A stretch of DNA of 36,706 nt from Bacteroidia bacterium (lineage in GTDB: Bacteria > Bacteroidota > Bacteroidia > Bacteroidales > GWF2-35-48): NCBI GenBank assembly GCA_016212695.1, contig JACREX010000131.1:1-36706 (forward strand), given 5' to 3'. Within the stretch, counting starts at the first letter, position 1. Every line of letters starts with the position of its first letter. The position numbers were made by a program, and so were the translations under genes. The notes below the pieces were generated by a model. That model had not been told where the DNA came from. It saw nothing but the letters and a program-made list of their open reading frames with translations, and searched no databases. This document shows, piece after piece, positions 16,502 to 24,882 of the stretch.

Positions 16502-19500
16502 TTGAAGAGAGCGTTAAAATATATATTCATTTTTATACTGATTTTTGCTTCCGTTTTGGCTGTAATATTGCCAACCAATGCATTTATTAATCCCTTTCGC
16601 AGAGTATTCGGCGAAGCGCCGCCGGACACAAATATCACGAATACATCCGGTGGAGATACTTCAGGAAGAATCCCGGCGAACACAGAATCCGACGGATTCC
16701 CTTTTTCTAATTCAGGCAGGCCGGCTTTATATGGGAAAGACCCCTCAAACATAAAAACCGACATGGAATACGACCCTTCGACCAATGATTATAAATTCAC
16801 CGAAAAGATTGGTAACTTTAATTACCGCAGCCCGAAAGTTGTTTCGTTTGATGAGTATAAAAACTTCAGTTTTGAAAACAGTATGAGAAATTACTGGAAG
16901 CAAAAAGCAAAAAGCGAAAACTTCAGTTCCCGGACATCCATCATCCCCCAGTTGCATGTGGGCGGAGAAACTTTCGACAGGATCTTCGGCGGAAACACCA
17001 TTGATATAAAACCCCAGGGTTCTGCTGAAATAATTTTCGGGATGAATATTAATAACATTGAAAATCCGACGCTTCCGGAACGGCTCAGAAAAACATACAC
17101 CTTTGATTTTAAAGAAAAGATACAGATGAATGTGCAGGGGAAAATAGGCGATAAACTTAAACTTAGCGTGATTTATAATACCGAAGCGACTTTTGATTTT
17201 GAAAATTCCATCAAGATTGAATACACCGGTTATGACGATGAAATAATCCAGAAAATCGAAGCCGGAAACGTGGCGCTTCCTTTGCCCGGGTCGTTGATCA
17301 CTGGGAGCCAGAGCCTCTTTGGTATTAAAACCGATTTAAAATTCGGGAAGCTGAATGTAACCACCGTATTTTCACAACAAAAAGGCCAGACATCAACGAT
17401 AGAAGTAAAAGGCGGCGCCCAGACCAGCAATTTCGAAGTAACCTGCGATAATTACGAAGCGAATAAACACTTCTTCCTTGCGCACTATTTTGAAAGTAAT
17501 TATGATAATGCCCTGAGCAATCTGCCGATTATCAACTCAAGCGTGAACATCACAAAAATCGAGGTCTGGGTCACCAACAAATCAGGTAATTTTGAAAACT
17601 CCAGAAATATTGTGGCTCTTATGGACCTCGGAGAAGGCTCTGTGATTCAATCTTCGCTTATTCATCCGCTGAATCAGGGCGGTTATCCCTGCAATGAAAT
17701 CAACGATATTCAAAGTAAGATAATCTATAATAACATCAGAAGCATTAATCAGGCGACCTCTTATCTGAACGGATTAGGGTTTGCAGGAAATGTTGATTAC
17801 GAAAAGGTTGAATCTGCCAGAAAATTAGCTGAATCAGAATACGCTTTAAATGCCAAACTCGGATACATCTCTTTGAATTCTGCTTTAAATGCAGATGAGA
17901 TCCTTGCCGTTGCATATGAATATACTGCAAACGGAAAAACATACAGGGTCGGAGAATTTTCAAACGGCGGCATCAGCGCGCCAAATTCGCTGGTTGTAAA
18001 ACTTTTGAAAGGCACCTCCCTGACGCCATCGCTGAAGAACTGGACGCTGATGATGAAAAATATTTATTCCATCGGGGCCTTCCAGGTGAGCAAAGATGAT
18101 TTCATGCTCGACGTATTGTATGACAATCCCAAAACCGGCGTGGCGGCAAATTATATTCCCGAAGGATTAATAGATAAACAACCGCTTCTTGAGGTATTAA
18201 ATCTTGATCATTTAAATTCACAATTAGACCCGCATCCCGATGGAATGTTTGACTTTATTGACAAAATTACGATTAATGCCACGAACGGCCGGGTGATTTT
18301 TCCTGTATTGCAGCCTTTCGGTAAATACCTGAGACAAAAAATAACAGGAGGTTCGTCGCCCCTGGATGGAATTGCAGATAAATATGTTTACCAGGAACTC
18401 TACGACTCTACGCAAAGTAAGGCCAGGCAGATAGCAGAAAAAAATAAATTCAAACTCCGGGGTAGTTTTAAATCATCGGTCAGTTCCGAGATTCCATTGA
18501 ATGCAATGAATATACCCCAGGGATCTGTTAAAGTTTCCGCAAACGGCCGGCCGCTGACAGAAAATGTTGATTTTACCGTTAATTATACCCTCGGTAAAGT
18601 GAAAATATTAAACCAAGGCCTTTTGGAATCGGGTACGCCGATTCAGATTTCTCTTGAAAACAATTCGCTGTTCAGCATTCAGAGCAAATCATTGATTGGC
18701 GCGAGGTTCAATTATGAAGTAAATAAAGATTTCAGCCTTGGAGGCACCATTTTAAATCTCACAGAAAGGCCGCTGACACAAAAAGTGAATATCGGCGATG
18801 AGCCTATTTCCAATACCATCTGGGGAATTGACGGAACGTATAAAACCGATGTTCCTTTTCTTACAAAATTAGTTGACAAAATCCCTTTTATTGATACCAA
18901 AGAGAAATCAACACTTTTAATAACCGGCGAATTTGCAGACCTGATACCTGGACATTCACGGGCAATTGACAAAAAGGGTACATCCTACATAGACGATTTT
19001 GAAGGAAGCAAAACATCCATGGATATCAAATCGTTCAATGCATGGTCTATTGCAAGCACTCCGCAGGGGCAGCCTGAAGCGGGAATGTTCCCCGAAGCCA
19101 TGCTGTCTCCAAATAACGATACCTTGCGCGCCAGAGCTTTTGGATATAACCGGGCAAAGATCGCATGGTATTCGATAGACCCGTTGTTTTTAAGAAACCT
19201 CCCACAAACGCCTGCGCATATTAAAGAAGACAAAAATACCCAATCGAGCCATTTTGTAAGAGAAATTTTTGAACAGGAAATTTTTCCCTACAAAGAGCCC
19301 CAGAACGGGATACCGACCAATATGTCTGTTTTGAATGTCGCGTTATACCCGCAGGAAAAAGGCCCCTATAATTATGATGTGCAGGGGATGGCAGAGATAT
19401 CTGCAGGTATTGACACTCTGGGAAGACTTAATACTCCCAGGTCGCGATGGGGCGGGATCATGCGCAAAATAGACCAGAGCGATTTTGAAACTGCAAACAT

Positions 19501-22500
19501 CGAACATATTGAGTTTTGGCTTATGGATCCCTTTGTTGAAGATCCGAATCATACCGGCGGCGAATTGTTCTTTGACCTGGGAAATGTTTCGGAAGATGTT
19601 TTAAAAGATTCCCGGAAAGCATTTGAAAACGGGCTTCCTATTTCGGAAACCGTAATCAATGTAGACACTACCTGCTGGGGCCGTGTTCCCAATGTTCAGT
19701 CTGTGGTCAATGCCTTTGACAATAATTCAGGATCCAGAAAATTCCAGGATGTAGGTTTAGACGGGCTTGGCGACTGGGATGAACAATCATTTTTTAATTT
19801 AACTTATCTTGAAAATGTTAAAAACACATTCGGTGTAAACTCTGTCGCCTACCAGCAGGCATTGCAAGACCCGTCTAATGATGATTATCATTACTTCAGG
19901 GGCGGCGATTATGACGGAAGCCAGGTAGGCATTCTTGACCGGTATAAAAAATACAATGGGCTGGAAGGAAATTCGCCCACTTCGGATATGTCCCCTGAGT
20001 CTTATCCAACCACGGCCTCTACAATTCCGGATGCTGAAGACCTGAATAGAGATAATACCCTGAGTGAAAATGAAAGCTACTATCAGTACCATGTCAGATT
20101 AAAGCCGCAGGATATGACGGTAGGAAGTAATTTTATTACTGATAAAATTGATTATACGGCAACCCTGGCAAACGGAACCCAGTCGAAAGTTACCTGGTTC
20201 CAGTTCAAGGTTCCTATTGCAGAATGGGAAAGAAGAGTCGGTGAAATACAGGACTTCAAATCCATCCGTTTTGTAAGAATGTTCTTAAAGGGTTTCGACA
20301 AACCGGTTTTTCTCCGTTTTGCAAGGCTCGACTTAGTAAGAAGCGAATGGAGGAAATACACCTATTCATTCATGCAGCCGGGAGAATATATTCCCGGAGA
20401 ATTACCCGAAACCCAATTCGAGATATCTGCAGTGAACATTGAAGAGAACGGACGCAGAACCCCGGTCAATTATGTTTTGCCGCCCGGAATAACCAGGGTG
20501 ATTGATCCCTCGAATCCGCAACTGAGGCAGCTTAATGAGCAATCTATCGTACTCCGGGTTTCTCAGATGCAGGATGGCGATGCCCGTGCCGCCTACAAAA
20601 ATGTAACCATGGATATCCGGAAATATAAAAGATTAAAAATGGATGTTCATGCCGAAAAGTTTAACGACGAACTCCTGGATGACCATGATCTTACAGTATT
20701 CATCCGGTTAGGAACGGATTACAAAGATAATTTTTATGAATACGAAATCCCTGTGAAACTTACGCCGCCCGGAAATTATGATAACGATAATGAAGACGAC
20801 AGAAGGATTGTGTGGCCTGATGAAAACAGGTTCGATATACCGCTTGATATCTTTCAGCAGGTGAAACAGGAACGAAACGACCAGATGAGAGCTGCAGGAT
20901 CTATAGTTACTTCCGCCACTCTTTTTAAATTAAAAGACGGGAATAATAATGTAAGCGTGATGGGTTATCCGAATCTCAGCAGCGTGAGGACGATCATGAT
21001 CGGGATCAGGAATCCAAAAAAAACGAGTTCAAATCCCGCAGATGACGGCCAGCCCAAATCAGGCGAAGTATGGTTCGATGAACTGCGGCTTACCGATTTC
21101 GATGAAAAAGGAGGATGGGCAGCCACGGGCAGGATACAGGCAAAATTAGCCGATTTCGGCAATGTGACATTATCAGGTATGACCATTAAGCCCGGTTTCG
21201 GTAGTATTGAAAAAAAAGTAGGCGAACGTTATAAAGACGACATATACCAATTCGATATTTCTTCCAATTTCCAGTTGGGTAAGTTCTTTCCCGAGAAATC
21301 CGGTATAAATGTACCGATGTATATAGGATACGCACGAACTACAAAAAATCCGCAATACAATCCGCTTGAACCCGATGTCCTGTTTTCTAAAGCGTTGAAT
21401 AATCCGAACCTGACCAAAGGATATAAGGATACATTAAGGCAGGTGGGGCAGGACCTGACTGTAAGAAAAAGCCTTAACTTCACGAATGTAAAAGTAAATA
21501 AAACTGCCGGGAAACCGCATATTTACGATATTTCGAACTGGAGCGCAAGTTATGCGTTCACAGAAACCAACGCCCATAATATCACCACCACTTTTTATAA
21601 TCAGCGGACGCATAATGCCGGGCTTGGTTACAACTTCAACACTACTCCGAAATTCATCGCTCCTTTTAAAAAGGCAGGATTTATGAAATCCCAGTCATGG
21701 AAGATTCTCAAAGACCTGAACCTTTACTACACTCCTTCGCAGATTTCTTTCAGAACCAGTATGAACAAAGAGTATGACGAGAGGCAGATGAGAAACATCA
21801 ACAATCTTGTTATTAACAATACCAATAACTATCAGTACGAATACAAACCCACATTCAATAAAAATTTTATGTGGTTACGGCAATATGATTTAAAATATGA
21901 CCTGACGCAAGCCCTCAAGTTTGATTTTTCCGCAACAAACACAGCGCGCATTGACGAACCTGACGGACGGATTACAAAAGATAGAATTAACCAGGGATAC
22001 AGGGATACGGTATTGGAAAAAATTTATGATTTTGGCCGTACAACCCAATATCATCACATTGCCAACCTGAGTTACGATATTCCGATAAACAAAATCCCTC
22101 TTTTCAACTGGATCACGGCAAATGCCCGCTACAGCGCAAACTACGACTGGCAGGCCGGACCCAGGTTAGCAGATACCAGCCAGTTGCACCTCGGGAATAC
22201 CATTAAAAACTCAAATACCATGCAGGGGAATGTGACGCTTAGCCTTCTTACATTATATAATAAGGTAAAATTCTTTAAAGAGGTAAATCAGAAATTCAGC
22301 AAGACCGGAAAACAAAAACCGGATCCGAAAAAATCTGAAAAGGTGAACATTGATATTGATATATCGTATCTGCTTGCAAATACCCCGAAAACGATTAAAC
22401 ACGATCTGAAAACAGAGGAGGTGGTTGTGAAATTATACGATTCTGCGGGTGTGGAAATCAAGGGTGATGTGAAGATCATCAATGAAAACAAAGTGACGTT

Positions 22501-24070
22501 TACAGCCAAAAAAGATTATAAAAGAGTCAAAGCCAAGATCACCGGGACACGGGAAATACAGGAAAGCCTGCTCCGGCTCATTGCAGAATACACCTCCAGG
22601 TTTTTAATGAGCGTTAAGAATGTATCTGTTCAATATTCAGAAAATAACGGGACTATTTTACCCGGTTATTTACCCAATACGAAATTTTTCGGCAGCGAAA
22701 ATTACAGGCCCGATACCGGTATTTTCACACCGGAGCAGGATCCGTTCCGGATGGTACAGGCGCCCGGAATCCCGTTTATTTGCGGATGGCAGGATGAAAG
22801 TTTTCTTAAAGACGCAGCCAATCAGAGAATGCTCACACCGGATGCAATACAGACCAATCCTTTTGTAATGACACATACAACAACGCTTACGACAAGGGCC
22901 ACGGTTGAACCTTTAACTGATTTAAAAATTGACCTGAATGCCAACAGGAACTTTGGTGAAAACAAAAGCATACTTTTTAAAGCAAATCCCTTAGGCGGTT
23001 TAGGCGGTGATACAGTCAATACCCAGATATCCGGCACATTCAGCATTTCTATAATCACCCTGTCAACGGCATTTCGTGATGTTAAAAATAAAAAAGATAA
23101 ATATTCTTCAAAAGCATTTGATAATTTATTAAGTTACAGGAAAGATGTTGCGGATTTGCTGGCAAACCAACCGGGAAGTCAATATCCCACAGACATTGAT
23201 AGCCTTGATAGCAAGGGTTACCCCAACGGATTCGGGAGGACATCGCAAAATGTCATTTTACCGGCATTTCTGGCCGCTTACACCGGCGCTAAACCGAGCG
23301 CTGCAAACCTGGGTGAAACTTCTTTTATCAAGGAGTTTCCTTCATGGAAAAGTATGAAGCCGAACTGGAGCGTCAATTATAATGGCCTCAGCAAGCTTAA
23401 TTTTGTGAAACGATATGTTAAAACCGCTACGCTCACACATTCTTACCGTTCTACATTCAGCGTGGGAAGTTACCTGCTGAACCAGCGTTACATCGAAGAT
23501 ATAAGCGGATATAATTACCAGAAATACGAATTGGACACAACATTTGTAAACTATGTCCCGCACTATGATATCAATTCGGTTTCAATAAACGAGCAGTTCA
23601 GCCCGCTTATCGGATTAGACCTCACATGGAACAACAGCCTGATGACAAAATTTGAATATAAAAAGCAACGCACCCTGGCGCTCAGTTTTTCTAACAACCA
23701 ACTGAATGAAATGAAAAGTACGGATTATGTCATCGGACTCGGGTACCGGATTAAAAATGTAATTGTCAATATCACCCAGATAGGCGGCGGAGGCAAAAAG
23801 AAACAATACAAGAGCGATATCAACCTACGGGTAGATTTATCTATACGAAAATCGCTCACGCTTATCCGTAAATTAGAAGAAGGCGTTACCCAGCCCACAT
23901 CAGGGCAAACAAGCATTCAGCTTAAAACCTCTGCGGATTATGTTTTAAGCGACCGTTTTATTTTAAAAATATTCTTTGACAGGACCGTTACAAACCCGAT
24001 TGTATCAACCACATTCAAGAATACAACAACAAACTTCGGGGTAAGCGTGAGATTCCAATTAGTTCAGTAA
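16502..24070 (+). CDS. sprA: SprA/Sov, outer-membrane translocon of the type IX secretion system
   Basis: This 2522-residue protein is intact and of the family's usual size. SprA forms a single very large outer-membrane beta barrel through which T9SS substrates pass. Features: signal peptide (MKRALKYIFIFILIF, cleavage near NAF), an N-terminal region with the family-typical segment GGNTIDIKPQGSAEIIFG, long stretches of alternating strands (for example RKTYTFDFKEKIQMNVQGK and KLSVIYNTEATFDFEN), the SYIDDFEGSKT segment (about residues 825-836), and a strand-rich C-terminus ending VSVRFQLVQ. The start codon is TTG: an in-frame TAA lies at 16496-16498 and no ATG precedes the signal peptide. The order ruvA-sprA-gcvH is close to that of Flavobacterium. 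It is expected to export the M28 peptidase (910-2097) and the giant adhesin (3132-7838). Confidence 0.96.
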   Translation: MKRALKYIFIFILIFASVLAVILPTNAFINPFRRVFGEAPPDTNITNTSGGDTSGRIPANTESDGFPFSNSGRPALYGKDPSNIKTDMEYDPSTNDYKFTEKIGNFNYRSPKVVSFDEYKNFSFENSMRNYWKQKAKSENFSSRTSIIPQLHVGGETFDRIFGGNTIDIKPQGSAEIIFGMNINNIENPTLPERLRKTYTFDFKEKIQMNVQGKIGDKLKLSVIYNTEATFDFENSIKIEYTGYDDEIIQKIEAGNVALPLPGSLITGSQSLFGIKTDLKFGKLNVTTVFSQQKGQTSTIEVKGGAQTSNFEVTCDNYEANKHFFLAHYFESNYDNALSNLPIINSSVNITKIEVWVTNKSGNFENSRNIVALMDLGEGSVIQSSLIHPLNQGGYPCNEINDIQSKIIYNNIRSINQATSYLNGLGFAGNVDYEKVESARKLAESEYALNAKLGYISLNSALNADEILAVAYEYTANGKTYRVGEFSNGGISAPNSLVVKLLKGTSLTPSLKNWTLMMKNIYSIGAFQVSKDDFMLDVLYDNPKTGVAANYIPEGLIDKQPLLEVLNLDHLNSQLDPHPDGMFDFIDKITINATNGRVIFPVLQPFGKYLRQKITGGSSPLDGIADKYVYQELYDSTQSKARQIAEKNKFKLRGSFKSSVSSEIPLNAMNIPQGSVKVSANGRPLTENVDFTVNYTLGKVKILNQGLLESGTPIQISLENNSLFSIQSKSLIGARFNYEVNKDFSLGGTILNLTERPLTQKVNIGDEPISNTIWGIDGTYKTDVPFLTKLVDKIPFIDTKEKSTLLITGEFADLIPGHSRAIDKKGTSYIDDFEGSKTSMDIKSFNAWSIASTPQGQPEAGMFPEAMLSPNNDTLRARAFGYNRAKIAWYSIDPLFLRNLPQTPAHIKEDKNTQSSHFVREIFEQEIFPYKEPQNGIPTNMSVLNVALYPQEKGPYNYDVQGMAEISAGIDTLGRLNTPRSRWGGIMRKIDQSDFETANIEHIEFWLMDPFVEDPNHTGGELFFDLGNVSEDVLKDSRKAFENGLPISETVINVDTTCWGRVPNVQSVVNAFDNNSGSRKFQDVGLDGLGDWDEQSFFNLTYLENVKNTFGVNSVAYQQALQDPSNDDYHYFRGGDYDGSQVGILDRYKKYNGLEGNSPTSDMSPESYPTTASTIPDAEDLNRDNTLSENESYYQYHVRLKPQDMTVGSNFITDKIDYTATLANGTQSKVTWFQFKVPIAEWERRVGEIQDFKSIRFVRMFLKGFDKPVFLRFARLDLVRSEWRKYTYSFMQPGEYIPGELPETQFEISAVNIEENGRRTPVNYVLPPGITRVIDPSNPQLRQLNEQSIVLRVSQMQDGDARAAYKNVTMDIRKYKRLKMDVHAEKFNDELLDDHDLTVFIRLGTDYKDNFYEYEIPVKLTPPGNYDNDNEDDRRIVWPDENRFDIPLDIFQQVKQERNDQMRAAGSIVTSATLFKLKDGNNNVSVMGYPNLSSVRTIMIGIRNPKKTSSNPADDGQPKSGEVWFDELRLTDFDEKGGWAATGRIQAKLADFGNVTLSGMTIKPGFGSIEKKVGERYKDDIYQFDISSNFQLGKFFPEKSGINVPMYIGYARTTKNPQYNPLEPDVLFSKALNNPNLTKGYKDTLRQVGQDLTVRKSLNFTNVKVNKTAGKPHIYDISNWSASYAFTETNAHNITTTFYNQRTHNAGLGYNFNTTPKFIAPFKKAGFMKSQSWKILKDLNLYYTPSQISFRTSMNKEYDERQMRNINNLVINNTNNYQYEYKPTFNKNFMWLRQYDLKYDLTQALKFDFSATNTARIDEPDGRITKDRINQGYRDTVLEKIYDFGRTTQYHHIANLSYDIPINKIPLFNWITANARYSANYDWQAGPRLADTSQLHLGNTIKNSNTMQGNVTLSLLTLYNKVKFFKEVNQKFSKTGKQKPDPKKSEKVNIDIDISYLLANTPKTIKHDLKTEEVVVKLYDSAGVEIKGDVKIINENKVTFTAKKDYKRVKAKITGTREIQESLLRLIAEYTSRFLMSVKNVSVQYSENNGTILPGYLPNTKFFGSENYRPDTGIFTPEQDPFRMVQAPGIPFICGWQDESFLKDAANQRMLTPDAIQTNPFVMTHTTTLTTRATVEPLTDLKIDLNANRNFGENKSILFKANPLGGLGGDTVNTQISGTFSISIITLSTAFRDVKNKKDKYSSKAFDNLLSYRKDVADLLANQPGSQYPTDIDSLDSKGYPNGFGRTSQNVILPAFLAAYTGAKPSAANLGETSFIKEFPSWKSMKPNWSVNYNGLSKLNFVKRYVKTATLTHSYRSTFSVGSYLLNQRYIEDISGYNYQKYELDTTFVNYVPHYDINSVSINEQFSPLIGLDLTWNNSLMTKFEYKKQRTLALSFSNNQLNEMKSTDYVIGLGYRIKNVIVNITQIGGGGKKKQYKSDINLRVDLSIRKSLTLIRKLEEGVTQPTSGQTSIQLKTSADYVLSDRFILKIFFDRTVTNPIVSTTFKNTTTNFGVSVRFQLVQ

Positions 24071-24130
24071 AATCACAACTTATACTGCAGACCAGACGAT
24101 GTAAATTTCCGCAATAAATTACGAGTTGGT

Positions 24131-24197
24131 AGTTGATAGCGGCAGTTGGTAGTCGGACTACTACTACCAACTACTACTATCAACTTTTCAAAATGCG
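24131..24197 (-). repeat. dispersed stem-loop repeat, copy B (inverted relative to copy A)
   Basis: The arms agttgatagcggcagttggt (from 24131) and the reverse complement ending in ctatcaact (to 24186) pair around a very short loop. The flank cttttcaaaatgcg (24184-24197) is the exact reverse complement of the flank of copy A. Within the 34-base core shared with copy A only one base differs. Confidence 0.85.
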
Positions 24198-24310
24198 ATA
24201 AATCCAAGCCATTCAAAGTATAAAATTATATTGTATTGTTTAGCGGGTTTTAAAAACAATTGTATAAATTTGAAAAATCATAAATCAAAAAATAATTTGG
24301 AAATGGAAGC

Positions 24311-24332
24311 CACATTTCGACAGGCTCAATGT
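24311..24332 (-). repeat. short dispersed repeat (cacatttcgacaggctcaatgt)
   Basis: This 22-base sequence is the exact reverse complement of 28749-28770. It resembles the TTCGACAGGCTCA-type intergenic repeats of many bacterial genomes. The function is unknown. Confidence 0.75.
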
Positions 24333-24417
24333 GCAAAATTCAACAACAACAAACAAATAAACAATAAACAACAAACAATCATAAATCATTAAATCACTAA
24401 TCTAAAATCAAACTGTT

Positions 24418-24798
24418 ATGAATATCCCGAAAAATTTAAAGTACACGAAAGATCATGAATGGATTCGCGCAGAAGGTGAATTTGCTTTTATAGGCGTCAC
24501 CGACTTTGCTCAAAGCGAACTTGGCGATATTGTTTTTATTGAAATTGAAACCGTGGGTGAAACCCTGAATAAGGAAGAAGTTTTTGGTACTATCGAAGCT
24601 GTAAAAACAGTTTCAGATATGTTGATGCCCGTAAGCGGAGAAATTATTGAAAAGAATCCATTATTAGATAATTCTCCGGAGATTGTTAATAAAGATCCTT
24701 ACGGCGAAGGATGGATGATTAAAATAAAAGTTAAAAACCCTGCGGAACTGAGCGATTTGTATGATGCAGACGGCTATGCCGGGATCACTCATTCATAA
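24418..24798 (+). CDS. gcvH: glycine cleavage system H protein
   Basis: This 126-residue lipoyl carrier shuttles the aminomethyl intermediate between the P, T and L proteins of glycine cleavage. The lipoyl domain is clear: MNIPKNLKYTKDHEWI start, GVTDFAQSELGDIVFIEI, and the lipoylation site GTIEAVKTVSD with lysine K63. NKDPYGEGWMIKIK is also conserved. Length is standard. The other gcv genes are not in the window. The gene ends at a strong bidirectional terminator (24821-24850) and its position after sprA matches the conserved Bacteroidota neighbourhood. Confidence 0.97.
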   Translation: MNIPKNLKYTKDHEWIRAEGEFAFIGVTDFAQSELGDIVFIEIETVGETLNKEEVFGTIEAVKTVSDMLMPVSGEIIEKNPLLDNSPEIVNKDPYGEGWMIKIKVKNPAELSDLYDADGYAGITHS

Positions 24799-24820
24799 AG
24801 ATCAGCATATCTTTATAAAT

Positions 24821-24850
24821 AAAAAAAGCGATCTGAAAATCGCTTTTTTG
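24821..24850. terminator. bidirectional intrinsic terminator
   Basis: The stem agcgat/atcgct (24827-24832 and 24839-24844) with loop ctgaaa is flanked by an A run on the left and a T run on the right, so it can terminate both gcvH (plus) and the converging minus-strand gene whose stop is at 24883. Confidence 0.88.
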
Positions 24851-24882
24851 TTTTTTACCCGCAGGAGAAATAACAACGCTTT

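Larger units (their letters stand above)
24071..24417. other. 347-base intergenic region between sprA and gcvH
   Basis: No gene is visible. It holds stem-loop repeat copy B (24131-24197), a -7-like TAAATTTG (24265-24272) without a matching -33 box at 19 bases, a short dispersed repeat (24311-24332), and an unusually C/A-rich, G-poor stretch (about 24341-24417) just before the gcvH ATG. That stretch is probably the unstructured 5' leader of gcvH. The spacing and repeats suggest gcvH has its own promoter and is not read from sprA. Confidence 0.6.

Noticed and set aside
24143-24186. Stem-loop B as the intrinsic terminator of sprA
   Set aside because: There is no T run directly after the stem, the arms include a shared flank outside the stem, and the same unit occurs at a divergent promoter region.
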